Assembly (NCBI GenBank): GCA_013285405.1
Contig: CP053446.1
Coordinates: 434,001-498,000 of the forward strand
Direction of reading: 5' to 3'
Length of the DNA stretch: 64,000 bases
Source: Ignavibacteriota bacterium
GTDB lineage: Bacteria > Bacteroidota > Ignavibacteria > Ignavibacteriales > Ignavibacteriaceae
This document shows positions 55,052 to 64,000 of the stretch, piece by piece (position 1 is the first letter of the stretch; every line of letters starts with the position of its first letter). A model generated the notes under the pieces. That model was given only the letters and a program-made list of their open reading frames with translations, was not told the DNA's origin and made no database searches. Both the position numbers and the translations under genes were made by a program.

Positions 55052-56338
55052 TCAACGAAGAAGAATTAATTTCTTTGAAGATGTGAAGTTTAATGTTTCG
55101 ATTCTGTAAATATACATTCCACTTGATAATCCACTTGCATTAAAATTTACTTCATAACTGCCGGCATTTCGATACAGATTTTCTAACTCTGCAACCTCTT
55201 CACCTAACATATTATACACAGCAAGTTTTACAAATCCATCCTCAGCAACAGAATACTTTATCGTTGTTGATGGATTGAATGGATTCGGATAGTTTTGCTC
55301 AAGATAATAATCTTTGGGAAAGATTTCATGTTCATTCAGATAAGTTGGCTTCTGGTAAACATATTTGACAATTGTTCCGTACGGACCAATCCCAAATCCA
55401 TGTAATGAATCGGGAAAACATACGCGCATAACCGGTGTTGAATCGGGTGTTTGAACAATCGTCCAATTATTTCCGGCATCAGAAGTGTATAAAAAGAAAC
55501 GCTGCTCACCCATCGGAACCCATCCCTCTACATCAGTTCGGAAACCAATACTTACAGGATAATAAAAAATTCCGAGGCTTCTATATTCCCAGGTGATACC
55601 ACCATCTGTGGAAATTATCTGGCTGGAACCAAATTCCGGATCTCCTCCCATCGCAATAATATTAAGCGAATCGATCAAATGAATATCGTAGAGCGGTTCA
55701 GTAGTAAGAGTATCAACAACTGTAGTCCAGCTTATACCGCCATCTATAGTTCTCCAGACAACACCTTTAATATCACGCACTCCACCACAGGCATATCCAT
55801 ATTTGGAGTTGAAAAACTTTATTGTTATTGGAGGAATACCAGATGCAATAGAACTATCCAGTATCACCGGAACCCAGTTTAAACCACCATCGGTGGTTCT
55901 GTGAAAAACTTGTGGACCACCAACCGCAAACCCAGTCAGACTGTCAAGAAAATAAAATGAGTGTACAATCACTTCACCCAATCTCAGATATTCAGAGTTC
56001 CACTGATTGCCCCCGTTGGTAGTGCTTAAAAAAAATGTTCCATAGGGTTCATATTCATCGCTGTATCCTGAAGCCCATCCATATTGTTCATTGAGAAAAA
56101 AAATGTTTACTATGTTTAATGAATCGTTTTCAAACTGCTGCACCCAGTCTTTTCCTGCATTTGTAGTGTGAAAAATTAATCCTGAATCTCCTGATACCCA
56201 GCCAGTGGAACTATCAATAAATGATAATGAATTTAAAAGTTTAGAAGTCGGGCTGTTAATTTTTTCCCAAAAATTCTGAGGATAACAGACGGTTCCGATT
56301 ATAAAAAGGAGAAAGACTATTTTTTTGATATGATTCAT
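55052..56338 (-). CDS. Secreted YCF48-like propeller protein with T9SS sorting domain
   Basis: 428 residues. A signal peptide (MNHIKKIVFLLFIIGTVC) precedes about six YCF48/BNR-type repeats, each with a core such as GLIFHTTNAGKDW, FFLSTTNGGNQW, VFHRTTDGGLNW and VVWRTIDGGISW. A T9SS sorting domain (about 345-428, YYLEQNYPNPFNPSTTIKYS ... SSKKLILLR) ends the protein. YCF48 is a photosystem assembly factor in phototrophs; in heterotrophs this fold is just a propeller of unknown ligand. No sequence relation is claimed beyond the repeat. No terminator is visible downstream. Confidence 0.85.
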   Translation of the reverse strand: MNHIKKIVFLLFIIGTVCYPQNFWEKINSPTSKLLNSLSFIDSSTGWVSGDSGLIFHTTNAGKDWVQQFENDSLNIVNIFFLNEQYGWASGYSDEYEPYGTFFLSTTNGGNQWNSEYLRLGEVIVHSFYFLDSLTGFAVGGPQVFHRTTDGGLNWVPVILDSSIASGIPPITIKFFNSKYGYACGGVRDIKGVVWRTIDGGISWTTVVDTLTTEPLYDIHLIDSLNIIAMGGDPEFGSSQIISTDGGITWEYRSLGIFYYPVSIGFRTDVEGWVPMGEQRFFLYTSDAGNNWTIVQTPDSTPVMRVCFPDSLHGFGIGPYGTIVKYVYQKPTYLNEHEIFPKDYYLEQNYPNPFNPSTTIKYSVAEDGFVKLAVYNMLGEEVAELENLYRNAGSYEVNFNASGLSSGMYIYRIETLNFTSSKKLILLR

Positions 56339-56483
56339 ATCCGATAAAATACTGATAACGGTTATAAAATGATATGAATATAAAACATACGGATGTTAAA
56401 ATTTATTTTTCACTGTTAATGAACTCAATTCCAAACCTTAAAAACATTTCAAGCTTTTTCTAACAATTCTTGATTAATATAAA

Positions 56484-56507
56484 AAGGCTGCTGATACCAG
56501 CAGCCTT
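56484..56507 (-). terminator. Terminator of the second BNR protein gene
   Basis: AAGGCTGCTG/CAGCAGCCTT, a perfect 10-bp stem with a 4-base loop, 23 bases past the stop. Confidence 0.85.
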
Positions 56508-56529
56508 AATGAATTGAATCTTACAGATA

Positions 56530-59385
56530 CTATTTCATCAGCATTAACTTCTTTGACGAAGTAAAGTTTGCTGATTCAATCCTGTAAACATACACTCCGC
56601 TCGCTAATCCACTTGCATTAAAATTAACTTCGTATCTTCCGGCTTTCTGCATTCCATTGACGATCATCATTACTTCTTCTCCGAGCATATTGTAAACTGC
56701 AAGCTTCACAAATCCATCTTCTGCAATCGAATACTTTATCGTTGTTGATGGATTGAATGGATTCGGATAGTTCTGTTCAAGACTATACTCAATTGGCAGT
56801 TCAACTTCTACACTTACTTCAGGTGAGTAAGTAAATGTTCCGTCGAAATCCATCTGTTTTAGTCTGTATGTATAGTTTCCTGTTTCCAGATTAACATCTG
56901 TGAAAGAATAAGCTTTTGGTTCGGTTGAAGTTCCAAAACCTGCAACAAATCCAACCTGTTCAAAAGAACCACCGGTTGACATTCTTTCTATCTGGAATCC
57001 CTGGTTGTTCAACTCTGTTGCAGTTGACCAGTTGAGTTCGACTTCATTTCCACTTGATAATGCTGTGAATGATGTTAACTCAACAGGTACTATGTACATT
57101 CCATACACGCAGAAGTTATCAACAACCCACCACCAATCCCATCCGGGTTGTACGACGCGAAATCTGAATTTAACATTTGCCTGTCCTGATACTACAGAAG
57201 TTATATCCACTACTTCGTGAGTGCTTCTGATATCAGCACCAATCTTATCCCAAACTCCAACCCAGGTTGAACCACCATTTAGACTAACTTCAACGTGTGC
57301 TTCATCCTGTGCATCCAATACGTTCCAATCATTATCAAATTCAATCCATGCCATTGTAGTATATAATGTGAAGTCGAAAATCTGGTTTAATGTTGCAGTT
57401 GAAAGAAAAGTGCTTCCGCTTCCACATTCATCCGAATCAGCAGATAATAGTCCGCCTGTTGCAGTTGCAGGTAATGTGTAAGTGTTAGGGAATGGTGCGA
57501 ATAAATTTTCCCAAACACAGGTTCCTCCTTCATTTGTTATTGTCCAGCCTCCTAATCCACTTTCAAATGCTTCACACATCAATGTGTCAATTTGAATGTT
57601 CGGATCAGCCATAGTTGTAAATGACCATAAAGGACCGGATACTGTGCAAGTATCATTCTTTCCTCTTATCTGCCAGCCATAAGTTGTGCTATAATTAAGT
57701 GGTTCAAAAGAAGCAAGCGAAAATGATGCAATCGGAGTGCTATTATAAACCCGATTTAAATTTACACCTTCACCGAACCAAACTTCGATTGAGTCTGCGC
57801 CAGAACCGTTAGTCCATGTTAAAGTATTTCCTGTTATAGCTAAACCGGTTGTACCATTTGCAGGACTTGGATTAGTCGGCGGATTGATCGGACAAGGTGG
57901 TCCAAGAGTAACTTTGTCGTAATAAACATTTGGATCTTTGCGAGGTGCGCCACCTGCCAGATCATCCCTGTTGTCTGACCATACAACATGAAATGCACTG
58001 TTTGTAGCCCATGCATGATTATAATCACCCATATACACACTATTCACAACATTATCACGACCAAATTCAGGTAAAGAAGCAACATCACTAATTGCTAAAC
58101 TCGGATCGAAGGTCACGGTTGACCCTGAAATCACACCGATACGACCATAATATTTAAATAAATTATTCTCAGCAATATCTTCCTGCCGGCTGTAATAGAA
58201 AATGCCAAGCCTGTTGCCATTAGGAGTAACTGCAATAGCTGGCTGCCATTGATCTGTAGTTGTTATATCATCATTCACTTTTGTAGGTGCGCTCCAAGAA
58301 GTTCCGCCATTGGTGGATATCGTCAAAAAGATATCTCCTTTATCAACACCGGCGCCGTCATTATTGAAAGTCACATAAATGTGTCCGCTGACAGGATTGA
58401 CTGCAACATGCGGAAATGCATTACTTCGGAAACTTGAGAATGAACTTGTTCCATTTCTTTTACCTGTTAAACCAAGATCACCATTTACACCGCCAGCAAT
58501 TCCGTTATAAATAGTAACTGCAGAACCGAATGATACTCCAAAATCAGTAGATTTACGAACCTGAATTGTTGTTGAACCATTATAATAAAATGCATAAACG
58601 GAATGGTCTGGTCCGACAGCTACAAAAGCACCCTGACCACCAGAAAATATATTTACGCCGCCTGAAGGTCCAAAAGTATTTCCGTCATCAGTAGAACGGA
58701 AGAAATAGATACCTGGTGAACCACCAAATCGGCGTGATATCAAATAAACATTTCCATTACCAGCACCAGCAAAATTATCAACTGTATGCCATTGTTTATC
58801 CTCAGAAGAACCGCCAGGAGTTCCATTAATCGGTGCAGCCCAGGTCATACCATTATCATCTGAGCGAAAAATTTGAATTGTTGCTGCGCCGCTGAAACCG
58901 AGTGTGGATAAATAAATTCTTCCTGTTGTTTCATTCCGTGCAAGAACAGGATCACCAGCATCACCAATGGTATTAGTCGGCAGCGTACCACCGTCGATAA
59001 ATGATGCACCACCATCAGATGAGTAAGACCAACCGGTAAATTTATTCGCACCACCCGTGTACGAACCAGAATCGTTAAAACCAATTACTACATTATTACC
59101 AAAAGCTAAAATTGATGTTTCGCTCTGGGTGAAATTGGCTGTTCCTGAGCTCCCATTATTATTATTAACCAGTGCGTCTGCCGCAGCAGTTGAATAAATA
59201 ATTGAAATCTCATTTGAAATTTCTCCGTTCTTCTCCTTAATTGTGAATAGTTCGAAATCGCTTTGAGAATATTGCTCACGCAATCCTTCCTTCACCGCAT
59301 TGCTTTGCTCTGCATTATCGGTCTGAGCAAAAACTGCGCAAGTTAAGAAGATTATGAAGTATGCTATGGTTAGCAGATGTTTCAT
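56530..59385 (-). CDS. Secreted BNR/sialidase-like propeller protein with T9SS sorting domain (second copy)
   Basis: 951 residues with a signal peptide (MKHLLTIAYFIIFLTCAVFAQ) and AAGGAG before the ATG. A BNR propeller (about 80-490, YSSDGGASF, SDDNGMTW, STDDGNTF, STNGGTSWS) is followed by the Ig-like module (PTNPSPANGTTGLAITGNTL) also present at 48768-51569. A different C-terminal module (MCEAFESGLGGWTITNEGGTCVWENLF) has WVVDNFCVYG and looks like a MAM-type or carbohydrate-binding jelly roll. The sorting domain ends KKLMLMK. No enzymatic residues can be named. Confidence 0.85.
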   Translation of the reverse strand: MKHLLTIAYFIIFLTCAVFAQTDNAEQSNAVKEGLREQYSQSDFELFTIKEKNGEISNEISIIYSTAAADALVNNNNGSSGTANFTQSETSILAFGNNVVIGFNDSGSYTGGANKFTGWSYSSDGGASFIDGGTLPTNTIGDAGDPVLARNETTGRIYLSTLGFSGAATIQIFRSDDNGMTWAAPINGTPGGSSEDKQWHTVDNFAGAGNGNVYLISRRFGGSPGIYFFRSTDDGNTFGPSGGVNIFSGGQGAFVAVGPDHSVYAFYYNGSTTIQVRKSTDFGVSFGSAVTIYNGIAGGVNGDLGLTGKRNGTSSFSSFRSNAFPHVAVNPVSGHIYVTFNNDGAGVDKGDIFLTISTNGGTSWSAPTKVNDDITTTDQWQPAIAVTPNGNRLGIFYYSRQEDIAENNLFKYYGRIGVISGSTVTFDPSLAISDVASLPEFGRDNVVNSVYMGDYNHAWATNSAFHVVWSDNRDDLAGGAPRKDPNVYYDKVTLGPPCPINPPTNPSPANGTTGLAITGNTLTWTNGSGADSIEVWFGEGVNLNRVYNSTPIASFSLASFEPLNYSTTYGWQIRGKNDTCTVSGPLWSFTTMADPNIQIDTLMCEAFESGLGGWTITNEGGTCVWENLFAPFPNTYTLPATATGGLLSADSDECGSGSTFLSTATLNQIFDFTLYTTMAWIEFDNDWNVLDAQDEAHVEVSLNGGSTWVGVWDKIGADIRSTHEVVDITSVVSGQANVKFRFRVVQPGWDWWWVVDNFCVYGMYIVPVELTSFTALSSGNEVELNWSTATELNNQGFQIERMSTGGSFEQVGFVAGFGTSTEPKAYSFTDVNLETGNYTYRLKQMDFDGTFTYSPEVSVEVELPIEYSLEQNYPNPFNPSTTIKYSIAEDGFVKLAVYNMLGEEVMMIVNGMQKAGRYEVNFNASGLASGVYVYRIESANFTSSKKLMLMK

Positions 59386-59857
59386 TCACGCTCCTTTTTA
59401 TTATTTGATATGTTGATTAGTAATTGAATAATAATTTTATTTTTTCAAACGGTACATAATGATTTTTCAGAGAGGATAACCCTGATACAAATAATTGAAA
59501 AGAATTAATGCTGGAATAATTGATTATTAAAATAATTGTTTTAATCTTCTGAATTTATTTATTTCAAAGATAAGTAATTTTGCTTTTAAAAAACTAATTT
59601 TGACTAATCTTTTTTATTAGCAAATATTGTCGCAAACCGACTGTCGCCAATTCTTACAAACCAAAATAAGATAATTAACAATCTGATTTTATCTTTACTT
59701 TCAATATTATTTTAATTGGATATTCAAGCTTGAAATTCACCTCCCACCAAATCGTAGAGCAAAAGATTGTAAATCTGATTCATAAATCTTTTTCTAAATT
59801 ATTTAAGTAATTTTAAAGAAAGTTTCAAAAAAGGATTTTATTTTCTCCGATAAGCGA
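59386..59857. other. Divergent intergenic region
   Basis: 472 AT-rich bases between the leftward T9SS block and the rightward glycosyltransferase. I see no gene, repeat or clear hairpin; promoters for both sides must lie here. Confidence 0.55.
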
Positions 59858-60937
59858 ATGTTACTATTGGTACTTATATCAGTTTTTATATTCTTTCTAT
59901 TAAATCTTTTGATGATTTATTCAGCCAGAAAGGTTTTTTATAGAACTATTAATAAAAATCAGAATGTAAATATTTCTATTGTAATTGCAGCGAGAAATGA
60001 AACTAACAATATTGAACTGCTAATTGCGGCTCTGGAAAAACTGGATTATCCGCCTGACAAATATGAAGTAATGATTGTCGATGATAATTCAACTGATAAT
60101 ACTTTTGAAAAAATAAAATCGGAGATTACTTGCCAGCAAAATTTTTATGCTAAAGAACTAAAGACAATTAATAAAATTGGGAAAAGAGATGCTTTATCCT
60201 TTGGTGTTGCGAATGCTAAATTTTCAAACATTTTAATAACTGACGCAGATTGCCATCCTCAGTTAAATTGGTTGAAAGCCTGCTCGTCCAGATTTTCAGA
60301 AGGCTATGATATGATATTCGGAATAGCACCTTTTTATCAGCATAAAAATTTTGTCAACAAAATATCCTGCTTCGAAAATTTAAGAAGTTCATTTCTTTCT
60401 GTCTGCTTTGCTTCAATTGGATTAGCATACACAGCAACAGCAAGAAATTTTGGATTCACAAAAAATTCTTTCTATTCAATTGGGGGCTACACACAAACTA
60501 AAGACACATTAAGCGGAGATGATGATCTGTTGTTACGCGAAGCAGTCAAAAAAGAATTAAGAATCGGGATAGTCACTGATCCGGGTTCTTTCGTTTATTC
60601 GGAAACCAAAAAAACTTTTAAAGAATATCTGAACCAAAAAGCAAGACATACTCAAACTTCTCTTCACTATTTGAAAAAGCATAAGTTGATTTTAGGATTT
60701 TGGCATATTTTAAATCTGCTTTTTCTTTTCTCACCATTATTAATGTTTTTTAATTTGATGTTTGGGATTCTGCTTCCCGTAAAACTTTTGTCAGATTATC
60801 TGGTCAATGCATTTTTTCAAAAAAAGTTGGATTATAAATTTTCATTTGCAGAGCTAATTTCACTACAGATTCTTTATGAAGTATTTATCGTAATACATTT
60901 CGTCAACGCTTCATTTTTTAAAATCAAATGGAAATAG
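59858..60937 (+). CDS. Membrane glycosyltransferase, family 2
   Basis: 359 residues. An N-terminal membrane helix (about 2-20) leads to a GT-A domain with SIVIAARNETNNIE, the nucleotide-sugar aspartates in MIVDDNSTDNT, a DxD-type site TDADC and the acceptor-side motif GDDDLLLREA. Two or three C-terminal helices (about 275-350) follow, giving the common layout of lipid-linked or polysaccharide glycosyltransferases. Sugar and acceptor are unknown. The stop overlaps the following methyltransferase by 10 bases, so they are cotranscribed, possibly acting on the same cell-surface glycan or lipid. Confidence 0.9.
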   Translation: MLLLVLISVFIFFLLNLLMIYSARKVFYRTINKNQNVNISIVIAARNETNNIELLIAALEKLDYPPDKYEVMIVDDNSTDNTFEKIKSEITCQQNFYAKELKTINKIGKRDALSFGVANAKFSNILITDADCHPQLNWLKACSSRFSEGYDMIFGIAPFYQHKNFVNKISCFENLRSSFLSVCFASIGLAYTATARNFGFTKNSFYSIGGYTQTKDTLSGDDDLLLREAVKKELRIGIVTDPGSFVYSETKKTFKEYLNQKARHTQTSLHYLKKHKLILGFWHILNLLFLFSPLLMFFNLMFGILLPVKLLSDYLVNAFFQKKLDYKFSFAELISLQILYEVFIVIHFVNASFFKIKWK

Positions 60938-61749
60938 AAACAGAGATCCAGAGAGAATATAATCCAGCTCATCCAAATTTTGAACGCTGGCAGAAAGCTC
61001 GAAATCTCTCTGATGAAAGAGCAAAATTTGTTGAAAGCATTGTATCGAATTTAGTATTTCTGTCAGGTCTGAATGTTCTGGATCTTGGTGCGGGTGAAGG
61101 AAGCACTTCACAACTGCTGTCAAAAAATAATTTTGTTGTAAGTGTTGAAATAAAACGGGAGCGAATAATAAAAATTCAGCTCAGCGATACTCTTCATCCT
61201 GTTCTTGCGGATTGTATCAATGTTCCGTTAAAAAATAAATCTGTTGATCTGATAATTCTCCAGGATGTTGTCGAACATATTAATTTCAGCAGTGATTTCA
61301 TTGAAAAGTTATTTTTTCTTCTTAAAGATAACGGACTGATTTTTCTGAGCACACCAAATAAGTATTCACTTTTAAATTTAATTTCTGATCCACATTGGGG
61401 ATTACCTTTTATTTCAGTTTTAAATCGCCACAAAATAAAAAAGTACTTCCTGAAATATTTCAGGAAAGCTGACTTCAACAGATCAGACATTGCAGAACTT
61501 TTATCACTGAATGATATCTACACAAAATTCGATAAAAAATTTTCAATACATTTATTCACTAATTATTCCGTTGAATATTTATTAAGTGGAGGGAAAGGAT
61601 TAATCTGGAGCAATTTTCATCTTAGTATTGTACGCTTGATAAATTCATTAGGTTTAAAAAGGGTATTATTGAAAATTGCAAACGATAAACCCGGATTTAT
61701 TAATAAATATCTTACTCCAACATTTTATGTTTTATTAAAAAAGATTTAG
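60928..61749 (+). CDS. SAM-dependent class I methyltransferase
   Basis: 273 residues. Motif I is NVLDLGAGEG (49-58) and motif II follows with VVSVEIKRERI. The post-motif LADCINVPLKNKSVDLIILQDVVEH fits the Methyltransf_11 style. The C-terminal part (NYSVEYLLSGGKGLIW) is family-variable and may bind the acceptor. It overlaps the upstream glycosyltransferase by 10 bases, which suggests a role in glycan or lipid methylation, but this is only context. Confidence 0.88.
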   Translation: MEIETEIQREYNPAHPNFERWQKARNLSDERAKFVESIVSNLVFLSGLNVLDLGAGEGSTSQLLSKNNFVVSVEIKRERIIKIQLSDTLHPVLADCINVPLKNKSVDLIILQDVVEHINFSSDFIEKLFFLLKDNGLIFLSTPNKYSLLNLISDPHWGLPFISVLNRHKIKKYFLKYFRKADFNRSDIAELLSLNDIYTKFDKKFSIHLFTNYSVEYLLSGGKGLIWSNFHLSIVRLINSLGLKRVLLKIANDKPGFINKYLTPTFYVLLKKI

Positions 61750-61804
61750 TTTATTTGATATCGCTAACTAAAAATTTATTTATTATTATTTATTCCGGAT
61801 TACA

Positions 61805-62197
61805 ATGGACTACAAACAATTAGCAAAATTCGCAATTAAAGCCATGCAAAATGCTTTACCGGTTTACTCAAACTTTTATGTTGGTGCAGCATTATTGACT
61901 GCAGATGATAAAACTTATACTGGCTGCAATATTGAATCCAGTTCATATAGTCTGACAATTTGCGCTGAACGCAATGCAATCTTTAAAGCAATCTCAGAGG
62001 GCGAACGTCAATTTAAGGCTATTGCTGTGGCTGGTGATACTAAAGATTTTATTTCACCTTGTGGTGCATGCAGACAGGTTATCAGTGACCTTTGCGGAGA
62101 AATTGATGTTGTTCTTGTGAACTCAGATGGTGAGTATATTGTTAAGAAAACTTCCGAACTTCTTCCTTTTGCATTTGGTGATAAAGATCTTGAATGA
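61805..62197 (+). CDS. cdd: Cytidine deaminase
   Basis: A 130-residue homotetrameric-type cytidine deaminase converting (deoxy)cytidine to (deoxy)uridine. Zinc ligands are C53 (with catalytic E55, ICAERNAIF), C86 and C89 (SPCGACRQV). The substrate loop GCNIESSSYSLTICAE is complete. With thymidine kinase and the nucleoside transporter downstream it makes a pyrimidine salvage group. Confidence 0.95.
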   Translation: MDYKQLAKFAIKAMQNALPVYSNFYVGAALLTADDKTYTGCNIESSSYSLTICAERNAIFKAISEGERQFKAIAVAGDTKDFISPCGACRQVISDLCGEIDVVLVNSDGEYIVKKTSELLPFAFGDKDLE

Positions 62198-62281
62198 CCA
62201 TAAAAAAAATTTTTTTTTCTTCAACTGAAAGCTGAACAGCCTCTGGCTGAAAATTTCTAATAATAAATTTTAATAAAAACA

Positions 62282-62863
62282 ATGACAGATATTCCTCCAC
62301 ATCAACTTCCAAATGGTATTGGCTGGATTGAAGTGATAACTGGCTGTATGTTCAGCGGTAAGACTGAAGAGTTGATACGGCGTTTGAGAAGAGCTCAGAT
62401 AGCAAAACAAAAAGTGAAAATATTCAAACCAAAAATTGATTCAAGATATTCGCAGGAATCCATAGTATCCCACAATGATCAATCACTGCCTTCAATTCTG
62501 ATTGATGATATAGATGAAATTCTTAAATATTCAGATGATGCACAGGTAATAGGCATTGATGAAGCGCAGTTTTTTAATGAGAGTATAATACGAATATGTA
62601 ACTTGCTCGCAGCAAACGGTAAGCGGGTTATCATCGCTGGGCTTGACCAGGATTACACTGGTAAACCATTCGAGCCGATGCCACAGTTGCTGGCAATTGC
62701 AGAATATATTACAAAACAGCATGCAATCTGTGTTGTGTGTGGAAATCCTGCTGACAAAACACAAAGAAAAATTGCTGAATCAGAAAGAGTAATTGTTGGT
62801 GCGGCTGATATTTATGAAGCACGCTGCCGCAAATGTCACTACATACCAAAAGAAGAAGAATAG
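62282..62863 (+). CDS. tdk: Thymidine kinase (type II)
   Basis: 193 residues. The P-loop is GCMFSGKT (21-28). The Walker B/catalytic segment is GIDEAQFF (91-98, catalytic E94 in the family numbering style). The lasso zinc domain has C150, C153, C182 and C185 (CVVCGNPADKT, CRKCH). It phosphorylates thymidine to dTMP with ATP. It is followed after 6 bases by the transporter gene, so nucleoside uptake and salvage are coexpressed. Confidence 0.95.
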   Translation: MTDIPPHQLPNGIGWIEVITGCMFSGKTEELIRRLRRAQIAKQKVKIFKPKIDSRYSQESIVSHNDQSLPSILIDDIDEILKYSDDAQVIGIDEAQFFNESIIRICNLLAANGKRVIIAGLDQDYTGKPFEPMPQLLAIAEYITKQHAICVVCGNPADKTQRKIAESERVIVGAADIYEARCRKCHYIPKEEE

Positions 62864-62869
62864 AATAGT

Positions 62870-64000
62870 ATGGATCTAATTTCATTATTCAGAGGTGCAA
62901 TCGGAATTTTATTACTCGTGGGAATTTCCTTTCTTCTTTCAAATAATAAATCAAGAATTAATTGGAAACTTGTTAGTGGTGGACTTACACTTCAATTAGT
63001 CTTTGCCATTTTAATTCTAAAAGGTGAATCACTTCGTCAATTTTTTGTTCCATTTGCCTGGCCAAAAGATATTTTCAACTGGATTAGTTATTTCTTTGTG
63101 CTTATTCTGAATTTCACTGCAGAAGGCGCGCAATTTGTATTTGGTGATTTAGCAAAGCCACCGGGTGTAGAAGGCAATCTCGGTTCCTTTTTTGCTTTCC
63201 AGGTACTTCCAACAATAATCTTCTTCGCGAGTCTTATGTCGGTTTTGTATTATCTTGGAATTATGCAATTAATAGTTAAAGGAATGACGTGGATAATGGC
63301 GAGAACACTGGGAACCAGCGGAGCAGAAACACTATCCTGCGCTGCTGAAATTTTCGTCGGTCAAACTGAAGCACCACTAATGATAAAACCATTCCTGAAA
63401 GATATGACTCAGAGCGAACTGCTTACAATAATGATAGGTGGAATGGCAACCATCGCTGGTGGAGTTATGGCTGCATATATTCAGATTCTTGGTTCTGCTT
63501 ATGCCGTAAAACATGGTATTCCGCTTGAACAGGCTCAACAAATATTTGCTACTCACCTGCTTGGTGCAAGTGTCATGGCTGCACCAGCAGGAATTGTGAT
63601 TGCTAAAATAATTTTACCCGAAACCGGTGAGCCTGCGACTAAAGGAAATTTAAAACTTGATGTCGAAAAAAACGCTTCGAATGTAATTGATGCCGCTGCA
63701 AATGGTGCAATTGATGGTTGGAAACTTGCAATAAATGTAGGTGCGATGCTGATTGCATTCATAGCACTTATAGCTTTGGTGAATTATCTATTAGTTGGAT
63801 TGGGTGATATTCTAAACATAAATCATTCTCTCAAAGTACAATTCGGACAACCGTTGAGTTTTCAGTTATTGATTGGATTAGTGTTTCAGTTCCTTGCTTT
63901 TGGTATCGGAGTTCCCTGGGAAGATGCATTAAATTTTGGAAGTTTGCTTGGAGTTAAAATTGTTCTTAATGAATTCGTAGCTTATACGGAAATGGGAACT
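62870..64000 (+). CDS. Concentrative nucleoside transporter (NupC/CNT family), 3' end outside window
   Basis: 377 codons of a polytopic membrane protein, starting MDLISLFRGAIGILLLVGIS and running off the window. The signature region GTSGAETLSCAAEIFVGQTEAPLMIKPFL (quoted here only in part: GTSGAETLSCAAEIFVGQ) is the nucleoside-binding element of CNTs. It is followed by MATIAGGVMAAYI and the HLLGASVMAAPAGIV block. It imports nucleosides with Na+ or H+. Family proteins are about 400 residues, so nearly all of it is visible. Confidence 0.92.
   Translation, partial: MDLISLFRGAIGILLLVGISFLLSNNKSRINWKLVSGGLTLQLVFAILILKGESLRQFFVPFAWPKDIFNWISYFFVLILNFTAEGAQFVFGDLAKPPGVEGNLGSFFAFQVLPTIIFFASLMSVLYYLGIMQLIVKGMTWIMARTLGTSGAETLSCAAEIFVGQTEAPLMIKPFLKDMTQSELLTIMIGGMATIAGGVMAAYIQILGSAYAVKHGIPLEQAQQIFATHLLGASVMAAPAGIVIAKIILPETGEPATKGNLKLDVEKNASNVIDAAANGAIDGWKLAINVGAMLIAFIALIALVNYLLVGLGDILNINHSLKVQFGQPLSFQLLIGLVFQFLAFGIGVPWEDALNFGSLLGVKIVLNEFVAYTEMGT

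Noticed and set aside
1..64000. tRNA or rRNA genes
   Set aside because: I looked for T-loop GTTCGAATC-type sequences and conserved rRNA stretches and found none in a fitting context; a covariance search would be decisive.

Overview
The window is AT-rich bacterial DNA that fits the Ignavibacteria/Chlorobi side of the Bacteroidota. The main support is a run of large secreted proteins whose C-termini end in the YPNPFNPSTTIKYS / LLGEEV / SGVYVYRIE / KKLMLMK pattern of type IX secretion (T9SS) sorting domains. FloA, ClpC, a SusC-like TonB receptor and a hybrid two-component system (HTCC) fit the same group. The assignment rests on protein style only; there is no rRNA and I found no tRNA.

Left part (1-29.9 kb), mostly housekeeping and envelope genes: the end of signal peptidase I; a TonB-dependent receptor; a pair of M16 peptidases (one catalytic, one degenerate); a crotonase; a small beta-barrel protein; DUF2231; truA; a multi-PAS hybrid histidine kinase; an aldehyde dehydrogenase; a SpoIIE/RsbU-type phosphatase; an M64 peptidase; pyrE; a pterin carbinolamine dehydratase; clpC; floA with a small membrane partner and a UvrD-type helicase; a DUF1028 protein with a sorting domain; and penicillin-binding protein 1C (pbpC).

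Middle (29.9-46 kb): pbpC is separated from an alpha-2-macroglobulin lipoprotein gene by a five-unit array of palindromic repeats with 30-bp linkers. One unit carries a GxxExxY-family gene. The macroglobulin gene is split by a frameshift at a run of nine A. Next come three tandem paralogous lipoproteins, a small secreted protein, a KH-domain RNA-binding protein, repeat debris, an orphan sorting domain, a truncated YCF48-like protein, a giant HTCC regulator and a small protein that shares an APPRII tail with the earlier secreted one. A CAACTAtGTTGCA-type motif, repeated at about 21-bp spacing, lies upstream of both the lipoprotein operon and the YCF48-like gene. It suggests a small regulon, perhaps controlled by the AraC-type domain of the HTCC.

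Right part (46-59.4 kb): decayed and intact T9SS cargo genes, all on the minus strand (two BNR/sialidase-like proteins, an M36-like metallopeptidase with a PKD domain, a YCF48-like protein). They share exchangeable modules and near-identical sorting domains. One detached sorting domain is a mosaic of two neighbours. The window ends (59.8-64 kb) with a glycosyltransferase-methyltransferase pair and a pyrimidine salvage cluster (cytidine deaminase, thymidine kinase, start of a concentrative nucleoside transporter).

A recurring theme is short palindromic repeats scattered between genes and, more unusually, inserted in frame inside genes (helicase, pbpC, and the DUF1028 protein's sorting domain).
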